Assembly (NCBI RefSeq): GCF_005885605.1
Contig: NZ_SZVP01000002.1
Coordinates: forward strand, 349,256-413,255
Length of the DNA: 64,000 bases
Direction of reading: 5' to 3'
From: Colwellia ponticola
Lineage (GTDB): Bacteria; Pseudomonadota; Gammaproteobacteria; Enterobacterales; Alteromonadaceae
This document shows positions 44,312 to 53,102 of this stretch, in pieces; within the stretch, counting starts at the first letter, position 1; each line of letters begins with the position of its first letter. The notes below the pieces were generated by a model, which had not been told where the DNA came from, searched no databases, and saw only the letters and a list, made by a program, of their open reading frames with translations. Both the position numbers and the translations under genes were made by a program.

Positions 44312-44722
44312 CTAGCTATCTTTCAGAGAAGAATGTGCGGTTATATTTTTCAATATACCGCATTCGTTCACTGCTTTGTTTGTTGAACAGCTCATACTGA
44401 GTTCTTTTAATTCTTTGCGTAAACCTTGTAACTGATTAATGCGGTGTTCAACTTGTTCAATATGAGTATTTATCATGCTATTAACTGAATTACAGCTATT
44501 GTCGGCATCTTGTCTGAGACTAATAAGTTGCCTAATTTCAGTTAACGATAAATCTAATGATCGACACTGTTTTATGAATAAGAGTTGTTTAATTGTTTGC
44601 TTGTTGTATAACCTAAAATTACCTTCACTGCGTTCAACAGCAAATAATAATTGCTGTGTTTCGTAATAACGAATGGTTTGAATTGAACAACCTGACAACT
44701 TTGCAAGTTCACCTATTTTCAT
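44312..44722 (-). CDS. MerR-family Cd(II)/Pb(II)/Zn(II)-responsive regulator
   Basis: ATG 44722 gives 136 aa starting MKIGELAKLSGCSIQTIRYY, the canonical MerR helix-turn-helix; upstream in-frame codons extend it implausibly into the divergent promoter. The metal-sensing cysteines fit the CadR/PbrR group: one in DADNSCNSVNSM before the dimer helix and two in SCSTNKAVNECGILKN at the end. It is divergent from a CDF exporter gene and is 3 bp convergent with the FTR1 gene. Operators of the expected type lie in front of both genes, so it probably controls the whole set. Confidence 0.88.
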   Translation of the reverse strand: MKIGELAKLSGCSIQTIRYYETQQLLFAVERSEGNFRLYNKQTIKQLLFIKQCRSLDLSLTEIRQLISLRQDADNSCNSVNSMINTHIEQVEHRINQLQGLRKELKELSMSCSTNKAVNECGILKNITAHSSLKDS

Positions 44723-44733
44723 AAAATACCTTG

Positions 44734-44764
44734 TTGACTCTATAGTAACAATAGAGTGTAAGCT
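44734..44764 (+). promoter_or_regulatory. MerR-type operator/promoter of the CDF gene
   Basis: TTGACT (44734-44739) and TAAGCT (44759-44764) are separated by 19 bp that hold the dyad CTCTATAGTAACAATAGAG. This is the classical layout of a metal-sensing MerR promoter, placed between the divergent merR-like and CDF genes. Confidence 0.83.
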
Positions 44765-44841
44765 AGCGTAACTTGCTAGACAAATATTGTTTTTAATTGC
44801 TTCACTTCCTCCTTGGCGGAGAAATAACAGAGAATTTAAGT

Positions 44842-45729
44842 ATGTCAAAATGCTGTAGCGATTCATGCCAAACAAAAATGACACCCGAAAATGATATTCA
44901 AGAAGTACTGTCGGGTAAATTTGTCAGTGAATTCACTATTCCCAAAATGGACTGTCCTTCAGAAGAGCGAATGATCCGTTTGATACTTGAAGATGTTGTG
45001 CCAAAAGTGGGGTTAGTCTTTGATATTCCTAACCGAAAACTTGCCGTGTACCACGATGATAATTTAGCAGAAATAACAACTAAGCTTGAATCACTCTCTT
45101 ATGGTGCAAGCTTATCCAGCACAAAAGAGAGTAGTCATGAAGAAACTTTAGCGGTACATGACGCAGCAAAAGACAATGAAGCTCAAGAATTTCGCGTATT
45201 GCGCTGGTTGTTAATCATTAATGGTTTGATGTTTTTTGTAGAAATTATTCTGGGCTGGATAGCACAATCAACGGGTTTAATTGCGGACTCACTTGACATG
45301 TTAGCTGATGCTGCGGTTTATGGTCTAGCCATTATAGCGGTTGGTCGAAGTGTTAAGGGTAAACTATCAATAGCCCATGCATCGGGTTGGCTACAAATTA
45401 TTTTAGCTTTAGGCGCGTTAAGCGAAGTGGTCAGGCGCTTTATTTATGGTAGTGAACCCGTTTCTAGCTTAATGATTACCATTGGTTTATTAGCTTTATT
45501 TGCGAATGTCGTTTGTTTGTTTTTAATTTTTAATAAAAAAGATACAGGTGCTCATATGCAAGCCAGTTGGATATTCTCAGCCAATGACGTTATTGCTAAT
45601 GTCGGGGTTATAATTGCGGGAGTGATAGTGGCGTTTACTGGTTCACGTTATCCAGATCTTATCATTGGTTTCATCATTGCTATGGTGGTTCTCAACGGGG
45701 CAAGACGTATCTTGAAATTGAAATCTTAG
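44842..45729 (+). CDS. CDF-family metal exporter with cysteine-rich/HMA-like N-terminus
   Basis: The start is taken at ATG 44842; an in-frame TTG 45 bp earlier lies close to the promoter. The 295-aa protein begins MSKCCSDSCQTK and has an HMA-like segment with FTIPKMDCPSEERMIRLILE. A CDF-type six-TM domain follows, with S-x-x-x-A-D-S-x-D-M-x-x-D-A (GLIADSLDMLADAAVY) and a later FSANDVIANVGVII metal site. Cation diffusion facilitators export Zn, Cd, Co or Pb by proton antiport. The added metal-binding domain and the MerR promoter suggest a dedicated Cd/Pb/Zn detoxification pump. A histidine in the first site of classical ZitB is Asp here. Confidence 0.83.
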   Translation: MSKCCSDSCQTKMTPENDIQEVLSGKFVSEFTIPKMDCPSEERMIRLILEDVVPKVGLVFDIPNRKLAVYHDDNLAEITTKLESLSYGASLSSTKESSHEETLAVHDAAKDNEAQEFRVLRWLLIINGLMFFVEIILGWIAQSTGLIADSLDMLADAAVYGLAIIAVGRSVKGKLSIAHASGWLQIILALGALSEVVRRFIYGSEPVSSLMITIGLLALFANVVCLFLIFNKKDTGAHMQASWIFSANDVIANVGVIIAGVIVAFTGSRYPDLIIGFIIAMVVLNGARRILKLKS

Positions 45730-45865
45730 CTTAATGTTGTTGTAACATTTAAGGTGTAAAAAATTTCTCTTAAATTATATTATTGAAAAATCATACTTGA
45801 AAATCACGTTAAGTTTTGACTTTAGGTTAATAGCTTGACAGACTATATTAGGAAATAACATTTCA

Positions 45866-46228
45866 TTGGAATACTTTTTGAAAAATAGGTTGTTAGTAAG
45901 CATATTCTTATTAGTGTCGATTGTTTTACAATCGTTCGCTTCTATTGCTTCACCTGCTGAAAACCATCAAGTAGATGTTGAGCACCTTCAATCTGTGCAT
46001 GTACATGCCAACGATAATGCATTTCAGGAAGCAGACGAAGCTGGACATGATATTAAAGATTGTCATCACTGCGGCCATTGTAGTGCCTCTCACTCAGTCT
46101 GGATGACGGTTAAAAACGCAATTGAAATTTTTAGTGCTAAATCCTTTGAATCTTCTCTTTATCTTGTGAAATCCCCTTCAACATATATAGAAACAACGTT
46201 CCGTCCTCCCATTTTTTATTTGACTTAA
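45866..46228 (+). CDS. CzcI-like periplasmic metal-binding protein
   Basis: The TTG-initiated 120-aa product has an N-terminal hydrophobic signal (RLLVSIFLLVSIVLQSFASI). The mature region is rich in His and Cys, with HLQSVHVHAND and DCHHCGHCSASHSVW. The arrangement fits the CzcI/DUF2946-type small proteins encoded just before czcCBA, which help regulate or buffer metals in the periplasm. It lies 53 bp upstream of the czcC-like gene, on the same strand. Confidence 0.65.
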   Translation: MEYFLKNRLLVSIFLLVSIVLQSFASIASPAENHQVDVEHLQSVHVHANDNAFQEADEAGHDIKDCHHCGHCSASHSVWMTVKNAIEIFSAKSFESSLYLVKSPSTYIETTFRPPIFYLT

Positions 46229-46281
46229 CTTTTTTGGGCCGTTTTCGGCTAAATTTTTAATTCAAATTAAGAAAATATTAT

Positions 46282-47499
46282 ATGTGTATATTTAAAATTT
46301 ATGCAGGTTTTGTCCTGCTTGTGAGCTTTGCTGCTCTATCATTTGAATCGGTTGCACAAAACCGCCAAAATGATACTTGGGTGGATTCCCAAGTTAATAA
46401 AAATCCGGCAGTAATAGAAGCGAGAGAATTATTAAATTCTTCAGCATTTAAAGCGAAAAGTTTAAATCAGCCAATTTATAATCCTAATCTTGAAACAAGT
46501 TATGAAAGAGAAGGTGATGGCAATAATTATTCAATCGGTTTCAGTCAAACCATCGATTTAAATGATAAAAAATCCATCAATGAAAATATTGGAAAGTTAT
46601 CCTATGTTGCTGATCAAAACAGCTTCAAAGCAATTTTTGAACAAACGAAAGCTGATGCATTAACTGCATTGATAAAGTGGCAGTTCGCTCAAAAGAATGC
46701 AGCGTTGGCTTTTGAACAAGAACGCCAATTGCAGCGGCTTTTGACCATCGTTGACGAAAAAAAATCGGCAGGCATATTAGAGCCTCTCGATGTTGAGTTA
46801 ATCTACCTGAACCTTTCCAAAACACTCATCTCAATTTCAGAAAACCAAATGAAATTGAAAGAAACAGAAGTGAAAATTAAGGAATTATTGCCTGATTGGA
46901 CTCCTGAGAAAGTGGTTATACCTGTAAATGGCTTAGGTCTTTCTAATTACAGAATCGATCCGAATTGGATTGTTCAACACCCTGTTGTAGAGTTGGCCAA
47001 AACAGAGTGGAAAGTTAAACAAATATCCACTCAACTCATTGAGAAAACGTCTAAGGCTGATCCAACCATAGGGTTAAGTGCAGGGAAAAATGACCGAGAA
47101 AATATTGTCGGTATTACCTTCTCTATGCCTATCAATATTAGAAATAACTACTCTGATGAGATCAAAGCTTCCTATAGTGAAGCGTTAGCTGCTGAAGCAA
47201 AATTTCAATCTGTCTACCGCCAACAAACCTTTGTTGCAAAGGCGAATTACGAGTCACTCTTGACGAGTAAAAAGTACTTTGAACAATGGCGTACTTTAAC
47301 GGCAGGACGAGCAGATAACAGTGCCAAGCTTTTAAACGTTAGCTGGGAATCGGGTGACATTAGTACGTCAGATTACCTTACTGGCTTATCTCAACGAGCT
47401 GATGGCCTTTATTCAGGTATTGAATTGGAGATGCAGTTTAAGTTAAGAGAAATTTCTTTTCTTTTAAGCATCGGCCAAATATCCCATTTAAAAATATAA
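46282..47499 (+). CDS. czcC: CzcC-family outer-membrane efflux channel
   Basis: The 405-aa protein has a signal peptide (ending near SFESVAQ) and the TolC/CzcC pattern: NPAVIEARELLNSSAFKAKS, LNQPIYNPNLETSYEREGDG, long heptad-like helices and a repeat of the whole pattern in the second half (HPVVELAKTEWKVKQISTQL). CzcC trimers form the outer-membrane duct of heavy-metal RND pumps. It is the first gene of the czcCBA block; a short hairpin separates it from czcB. Confidence 0.88.
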   Translation: MCIFKIYAGFVLLVSFAALSFESVAQNRQNDTWVDSQVNKNPAVIEARELLNSSAFKAKSLNQPIYNPNLETSYEREGDGNNYSIGFSQTIDLNDKKSINENIGKLSYVADQNSFKAIFEQTKADALTALIKWQFAQKNAALAFEQERQLQRLLTIVDEKKSAGILEPLDVELIYLNLSKTLISISENQMKLKETEVKIKELLPDWTPEKVVIPVNGLGLSNYRIDPNWIVQHPVVELAKTEWKVKQISTQLIEKTSKADPTIGLSAGKNDRENIVGITFSMPINIRNNYSDEIKASYSEALAAEAKFQSVYRQQTFVAKANYESLLTSKKYFEQWRTLTAGRADNSAKLLNVSWESGDISTSDYLTGLSQRADGLYSGIELEMQFKLREISFLLSIGQISHLKI

Positions 47500-47504
47500 A
47501 ACCT

Positions 47505-47529
47505 CGTTATCTAAAATTAGTAGATAACG
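47505..47529 (+). other. Intercistronic hairpin between czcC and czcB
   Basis: CGTTATCTA (47505-47513) and TAGATAACG (47521-47529) form a perfect 9-bp stem directly after the czcC stop. There is no T run, so it may stabilise the upstream mRNA or reduce read-through. Confidence 0.5.
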
Positions 47530-47544
47530 CTATTGGTGAGAATT

Positions 47545-48735
47545 ATGAAAAAATTTAACAGAAAAAAAATATCAATTATTACACTTATTTCCGTTTTTAT
47601 GGGAGTAACTAGCAATGCCTACTCGGCAGAAGCTATTGATGCTTCATTGCCGAAATCTCAAGTCACATCGGTGCAGAAAGAGGAACATAATGGTGAAACG
47701 GAAGATAAAGGGCATACGGAGTCTGAAGAAGGCATAACGCTATCACCAGAAAAAATGTCGGTAGCTAACATTCTTGTTGAGTCGATCTTACCTAAGGTAC
47801 ATTTCAACACTGTCTATGCCCCAGGTGAAATAAAAGTTAATGGTTATAAAAGCTATGTTGTATCGCCTCGAACTGAGTCTGTCATCATAAAAAGACACGC
47901 AATATTGGGTGAGCATGTTAATAAAGATCAAAATTTAGTTACGCTTTTTAGTGAAGCAATGGCTCAAGCTCAAGCTGACTACCTCATTGCTTCAACTGAG
48001 TGGCAGCGTATTAAAAAGCTTGGAAAACAAACAATAAGTGAGAGTCGATTACTGAATGCGGAAACAACGTTTAATGCATCCTATGGGAGACTTATTGCGT
48101 TTGGTTTAACAGATGATGCGATTAAAACCATTTCAAAGAGTAATACCACTTCATTTGGGCAATATTCTTTAACCGCTCAACGTGCGGGTATTGTGTTAAG
48201 TGATGATTTCTCTCAAGGACAGCGTGTTGCACCGGGTGATGAAATTATGCTTTTAGCCGATGAAAATGACTTGTGGGTAGAGGCTAAAGTTGCGCCTAGC
48301 AAAAAACTGAGTTTATCTATAAATTCACCTGCTATTGTGAATTTAGATGGGCAGGATTATGAGGCTAAAGTCATTCAAGAAGCACACACTATCGATCCGA
48401 TTACTCGAACACGGATTGTAAGATTATCGGTCAAAAACAAGGATGACAATTTACATTCAGGCATGTTCGTCAAAGTAAATTTTCAGTTTGAAACTGATAC
48501 TCAAGTGATGGCTGTACCTGAAGATGCTTTAATACGTGGGGCTGATGGTGATTGGACCGTTTTTGTTGAAGACCACCCAGGTGAGTTTAACGCTATAGAG
48601 GTTGAATTAGGGCAAACATTCAGCGATTACCGAGAAATTATTGGTTTACCAAGCGGTAGTAAAGTGGTGACAAAAGGTGCTTTCTTTGTTGCTTCTGAAA
48701 TAGCTAAAGGCGGATTTGATCCGCACAATCACTAG
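47545..48735 (+). CDS. czcB: CzcB-family RND periplasmic adaptor
   Basis: The start is taken at ATG 47545, preceded by GGTGAG; an in-frame TTG lies 12 bp earlier. The 396-aa protein has a signal peptide (ending SNAYSA), an acidic/His-containing N-terminus (EEHNGETEDKGHTESEEG), a lipoyl-type hairpin and the adaptor barrel (ENDLWVEAKVAPSKKLSLSI, DPITRTRIVRLSVKNKDDNL). It ends with GGFDPHNH. Adaptors of this class bridge CzcA and CzcC and bind Zn/Cd/Co at the His/acidic ends. Confidence 0.87.
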   Translation: MKKFNRKKISIITLISVFMGVTSNAYSAEAIDASLPKSQVTSVQKEEHNGETEDKGHTESEEGITLSPEKMSVANILVESILPKVHFNTVYAPGEIKVNGYKSYVVSPRTESVIIKRHAILGEHVNKDQNLVTLFSEAMAQAQADYLIASTEWQRIKKLGKQTISESRLLNAETTFNASYGRLIAFGLTDDAIKTISKSNTTSFGQYSLTAQRAGIVLSDDFSQGQRVAPGDEIMLLADENDLWVEAKVAPSKKLSLSINSPAIVNLDGQDYEAKVIQEAHTIDPITRTRIVRLSVKNKDDNLHSGMFVKVNFQFETDTQVMAVPEDALIRGADGDWTVFVEDHPGEFNAIEVELGQTFSDYREIIGLPSGSKVVTKGAFFVASEIAKGGFDPHNH

Positions 48736-48746
48736 GAGTAATCAAT

Positions 48747-51700
48747 ATGTTTAATAAAATGATTGATTGGTCTATCAATAATAGACTACTGGTATTAATT
48801 GCTTTAATTGTCACCTTAATTGGTGCGGTTATGGTTATCCCTAAGCTTAATTTAGATGCTTTTCCTGATGTCACAAACGTGCAAGTAGCCGTAAATACAG
48901 AGGCTCCAGGGTTAGCTGCGGAGGAAGTTGAGCAGCTAATTACTTATCCTATTGAAGCGGTAATGTATGCTTTACCCGATGTTGAGCAAGTGCGTTCTAT
49001 ATCTAAAACAGGATTATCTGGTGTAACTGTTGTCTTTAAGGAAGGCACAGATATTTATTTTGCTAGGCAGCTAGTGTTTGAGCGGCTACAAGCAGCAAAA
49101 GAACTCATTCCAAAGGGTGTTGGTACACCGGATATGGGGCCAAATACATCGGGGTTAGGCCAAGTTTATCAATACTTACTTATCGCAGACAAAGGCTCTG
49201 AATATGATTCAATGTCTTTAAGAAGCTTAAATGATTGGATTGTTAAATTACTGGTAATGCCAGTAGATGGTGTCACGGATGTACTGTCATTTGGTGGTAA
49301 TGTTAGACAATATCAAGTCAATGTAGATCCCTCTAAATTACTTTCTTATCAAATAACTCAAGACGATGTTGTTCAAGCGTTAGATCGCAATAATGCTAAT
49401 GTGGGCGGTTGGTATATGAACCGAGGCCAAGAACAGTTAGTCGTTAGGGGTACTGGTTGGTTTAAAAGTGGTGAAGCAGGCATAGAAAACATTAAACAAG
49501 TCCCTGTAAAAAGTGTCGATGGAACCGTTGTTACGGTAGCTGATGTTGCTAAAGTTGAGTTAGGCAGTGAAATTCGCCAAGGTGCAGCCACAATGACCAG
49601 GCGAGCTGAAAACGGTAATGTTGAGCAACTAGGTGAAGTAGTCTCAGGTATTGTCTTAAAGCGAATGGGTTCCAATACCAAGGCGACTATTGATGGCATC
49701 AACTCGCGGATTGATTTGATTAATCAAGCGTTGCCTGATGGGGTGAGATTTGAAGCATTTTATGACCAGGGCGACTTAATAGAAAAAGCAGTTAATACGG
49801 TTGTTGAAGCATTGGCACTCGCTTTTATCTTCATTGTCATTGTAATTGCTTTGTTCTTAATGAATTTAAGAGCTACGTTTCTAGTGCTTATCTCTATCCC
49901 AATATCAATTAGTATTGCCTTGATGGTGATGGCTTGGTGGGGGATTTCTGCTAATTTAATGTCTTTAGGTGGTATCGCTGTTGCCATTGGTATGTTGGTT
50001 GATGGCTCTGTGGTGATGGTTGAGAATATGTTTAACCATCTTAATAGGCCAGATGCGACCCATCTAAAAAATGTAGAGTCACGTGTCCCTCATGAAGATG
50101 AAGATCCTCACCGAGTAGAGGGAGATGACCATGGTATAGACTTACGATTAAAACAGGCAGGTAAAGAAGTTGCTCGTCCTGTCTTTTTTGCAGCGTCCAT
50201 TATTATTGTTGTTTTTATGCCATTATTTAGCTTTGAAGGTGTTGAGGCTAAGCTATTTCAGCCGATGGCTATTAGCATAATATTAGCGGTAGTCTCTGCC
50301 ATTATGGTTGCACTATTAGTCGTTCCGGCTTTAGCAACGTTTATGTTTAAAAAAGGCGTAAAACAACGGGAAAGCTTTGTGCTTAAACCGTTAGATAAAT
50401 GGTATAAGAAAGGGCTTGAAATTGCACTAACCAGAACAAAGTTGGTCATTATTACCTCTGTTCTGCTTGTGATATCAGCGCTAGCAATTATTCCTCAAAT
50501 AGGCACTGAATTTGTACCTGAATTGGAGGAAGGCACCATTAACTTGAGAGCCACGTTAGCGCCATCATCTAGTTTGGAAACTGCCTTGTCGGTAGCGCCT
50601 ATACTTGAAGAAAAATTAATGGCGTTTCCAGAAGTAACGTATGCATTAAGTCGAATTGGTCGAGCGGAAATTGGTGGAGATCCAGAGCCAGTTAATAACA
50701 TTGAAATTTACATCGGCTTAAAACCTGTTTCACAATGGACAAGCGCTTCTAATCGATATGATTTACAAGATTTAATGGAACGAGCATTAGAAGTTCATCC
50801 TGGACTTTTATTAAACTTTTCTCAGCCCATAGCAACACGTGTCGATGAGCTTTTATCAGGCGTGAAAGCGCAACTGGCAATTAAGCTCTTTGGACCAGAA
50901 CTCGATGTATTGGCGAGTAAAGGCCAAGAGATTGAAGCGGCAATCAAAACTATTAATGGTACACGTGATGTTGCACTAGAGCAGATAGTGGGTGAGGCAC
51001 AACTCGTCATTGATCCAAACAGACTACAATTATCGCGATTTGGTCTTTCGGTGGGTGACATTATGGACGTAGTTCAAAATGGTATTGGTGGAATAGAAGC
51101 AGGACAAATTATCAACGGTAATGAACGTTATAGTATTTATGTTCGCATAGCAGAGGAGTATCGTAAAAATATAGAGGCTATTGCTGATATTAGACTGCAA
51201 TCTCCTAGTGGTGCATGGGTACGTTTAGGTGATGTGGCAACTGTGACTTATCAATCGGGTCCTCCGCAAATTAGACGTGATGATGTTCAACGCAGAGTGG
51301 TTATTCAGGCCAATGTTCAAGGCCGTGATATGGGCAGTGTCGTTGCTGACATTAGGACGGCAATTGCAGAGAAGGTTGAGCTACCCACCGGGTATTCCAT
51401 TGTGGTAGGTGGTCAGTTTGAAAATCAGCAACGAGCGCAAAAACGACTGGGTATTGTTGTGCCTATTTCTTTAGCGCTAATCGCATTACTGCTTTATTTT
51501 GCTTTTGGCTCGGTGGGTCAGGCAATGCTGATATTAGTTAATGTTCCTCTGGCTGTTATTGGTGGTGTTTTCTCGCTTTATCTCTCTGGGCAGTATTTAT
51601 CGGTGCCAAGCTCTGTTGGTTTTATTACGCTGTTCGGTGTTGCTGTTTTAAATGGTGTCGTGATGGTTGAAAGTATTAATCAACGTATTAATGATGGTTT

Positions 51701-51947
51701 GGACAGTTCTAAAGCAATATTTGAAGGTGCCACTTCAAGATTGAGACCTGTACTTATGACGGCAATCACCTCGGCTTTAGGATTGATCCCTATGTTAATG
51801 TCTAACGGTGTTGGCGCAGAAATACAAAGACCGCTGGCAAGTGTGATCGTAGGAGGATTGGTTACTGCAACCTTACTGACACTCTTTGTTTTACCTGTGT
51901 TGTATCCTTGGTTTTCAAAGAAAAAAATAGAAGAGTTAAGTCGTTAA
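48747..51947 (+). CDS. czcA: CzcA-family heavy-metal RND efflux pump
   Basis: The 1066-aa inner-membrane antiporter begins 11 bp after czcB. It has 12 TM helices in two halves and the proton-relay motif of heavy-metal RND pumps around D419-G-S-V-V-M-V-E426-N427 in TM4. A hydrophilic loop after it (HLKNVESRVPHEDEDPHRVE) is rich in His/Asp/Glu. The N-terminal start NRLLVLIALIVTLIGAVMVI and PEVTYALSRIGRAEIGGDPE are typical of CzcA/CusA-like pumps; the absence of the CusA methionine triad pattern favours Zn/Cd/Co. A strong terminator follows. Confidence 0.92.
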   Translation: MFNKMIDWSINNRLLVLIALIVTLIGAVMVIPKLNLDAFPDVTNVQVAVNTEAPGLAAEEVEQLITYPIEAVMYALPDVEQVRSISKTGLSGVTVVFKEGTDIYFARQLVFERLQAAKELIPKGVGTPDMGPNTSGLGQVYQYLLIADKGSEYDSMSLRSLNDWIVKLLVMPVDGVTDVLSFGGNVRQYQVNVDPSKLLSYQITQDDVVQALDRNNANVGGWYMNRGQEQLVVRGTGWFKSGEAGIENIKQVPVKSVDGTVVTVADVAKVELGSEIRQGAATMTRRAENGNVEQLGEVVSGIVLKRMGSNTKATIDGINSRIDLINQALPDGVRFEAFYDQGDLIEKAVNTVVEALALAFIFIVIVIALFLMNLRATFLVLISIPISISIALMVMAWWGISANLMSLGGIAVAIGMLVDGSVVMVENMFNHLNRPDATHLKNVESRVPHEDEDPHRVEGDDHGIDLRLKQAGKEVARPVFFAASIIIVVFMPLFSFEGVEAKLFQPMAISIILAVVSAIMVALLVVPALATFMFKKGVKQRESFVLKPLDKWYKKGLEIALTRTKLVIITSVLLVISALAIIPQIGTEFVPELEEGTINLRATLAPSSSLETALSVAPILEEKLMAFPEVTYALSRIGRAEIGGDPEPVNNIEIYIGLKPVSQWTSASNRYDLQDLMERALEVHPGLLLNFSQPIATRVDELLSGVKAQLAIKLFGPELDVLASKGQEIEAAIKTINGTRDVALEQIVGEAQLVIDPNRLQLSRFGLSVGDIMDVVQNGIGGIEAGQIINGNERYSIYVRIAEEYRKNIEAIADIRLQSPSGAWVRLGDVATVTYQSGPPQIRRDDVQRRVVIQANVQGRDMGSVVADIRTAIAEKVELPTGYSIVVGGQFENQQRAQKRLGIVVPISLALIALLLYFAFGSVGQAMLILVNVPLAVIGGVFSLYLSGQYLSVPSSVGFITLFGVAVLNGVVMVESINQRINDGLDSSKAIFEGATSRLRPVLMTAITSALGLIPMLMSNGVGAEIQRPLASVIVGGLVTATLLTLFVLPVLYPWFSKKKIEELSR

Positions 51948-51961
51948 TGAGGTAGATAAAT

Positions 51962-51995
51962 AACAATCCCATTTCTTAATAGTTATGGGATTGTT
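51962..51995 (+). terminator. Rho-independent terminator after czcA
   Basis: AACAATCCCAT (51962-51972) pairs with ATGGGATTGTT (51985-51995), followed by T-rich sequence. It separates czcCBA from the second CDF gene. Confidence 0.8.
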
Positions 51996-52062
51996 TCCTC
52001 GGTTAGAACGCTAAATATACTTACAACAATTTAAGTAAAGTTAACAAATAAGGACTATTTTT

Positions 52063-52959
52063 ATGGGGCACCACCATGGTCACGATCATTCCCACACACA
52101 TGACGGTAAACTAAGTTTTGCTGTTTTTATTAATATTTTGCTAACGGTAGTACAAATAATTGGTGGGCTTGTATCAGGTAGTTTATCTCTTATAGCAGAC
52201 GCACTACATAATTTAAGCGATGCAGGTGCTATTCTCATCGCCATTGTCGCAAGAAAAATAGCTCGAAAGCCTGCTAATAGTAATATGACTTATGGATTTA
52301 AGCGTGCTGAAATTATAGGTGCGTTAATCAATAGTACAACGCTGATTATTGTTGGTTTTTATCTTATTTATGAAGCTATATCTAAATATTTTAACCCAGA
52401 GCCGATAAATGGATGGATTGTTGTTTGGATTGCGACAATTGCCTTGGTAATAGATGCGGTAACAGCATGGTTAACCTATAGATCGGGGGTGAAAAACAAC
52501 TTAAATTTAAAAGCCGTATTTATTCATAACATGTCAGATGCTTTTGCGTCTATTGTGGTTATTGTTGCAGGTACGCTTATTATTCTATACCAATGGTATT
52601 TTGTTGATATCATCGCGACAATCGCAATATCCATGTATGTGATATACCACGGTTTATCATTGGCTAAACAGACTATTAAAATTCTAATGCAGGCAGTACC
52701 AGATGACATTGATATTGATGAATTATGCACTGTGATTGAATCTATCACTAGCGTAAAAAAAGTTAATCATATTCATGTGTGGCAACTCGATGACAATAAG
52801 AAATTCTTGGAAGCTCATGTTACTTTAGAGATAGACCAAATCGATAATGGTATAGCTCAAATTAAAAAAATTCTTGTTAACCAATATGGCATTGACCACT
52901 CGACTATAGAAAGGTATATCGATAATCAAGAAAGCTTAGATAGTTGTTATCACCCGTAG
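52063..52959 (+). CDS. CzcD/ZitB-type CDF zinc exporter
   Basis: The 298-aa protein has a histidine-rich N-terminus (MGHHHGHDHSHTHDG), six TM helices with the zinc-site motifs H-x-x-x-D in IADALHNLSDAGA and H-N-M-S-D in FIHNMSDAFASIVV, and a cytoplasmic ferredoxin-like domain (VNHIHVWQLDDNKKFLEAHV). This is the classical CzcD/ZitB arrangement for Zn(II)/Cd(II)/Co(II) efflux. AAGGAC precedes the ATG. It is the last gene of the metal cassette and ends 74 bp before the right direct repeat. Confidence 0.9.
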   Translation: MGHHHGHDHSHTHDGKLSFAVFINILLTVVQIIGGLVSGSLSLIADALHNLSDAGAILIAIVARKIARKPANSNMTYGFKRAEIIGALINSTTLIIVGFYLIYEAISKYFNPEPINGWIVVWIATIALVIDAVTAWLTYRSGVKNNLNLKAVFIHNMSDAFASIVVIVAGTLIILYQWYFVDIIATIAISMYVIYHGLSLAKQTIKILMQAVPDDIDIDELCTVIESITSVKKVNHIHVWQLDDNKKFLEAHVTLEIDQIDNGIAQIKKILVNQYGIDHSTIERYIDNQESLDSCYHP

Positions 52960-53032
52960 TGAGTCAGTTTTATTGAATATAATTTGCAGATGATAACTCT
53001 ACAATAATCAATGTGCATATTTCAAAGGAGGG

Positions 53033-53093
53033 CAATCGACTGTTATTAATAATAGAGATGTTCTGATGGTTACATCAGGGAAAAATAGTTATG
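53033..53093. repeat. Right copy of the 61/62-bp direct repeat
   Basis: It is identical to 41924-41985 apart from one missing A. It starts after GGAGGG downstream of the CDF gene and ends ten bases before the DUF3108 gene. Together the copies bracket an 11-kb block containing only metal-transport genes and their regulator. Confidence 0.9.
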
Positions 53094-53102
53094 TGTGACT
53101 TG

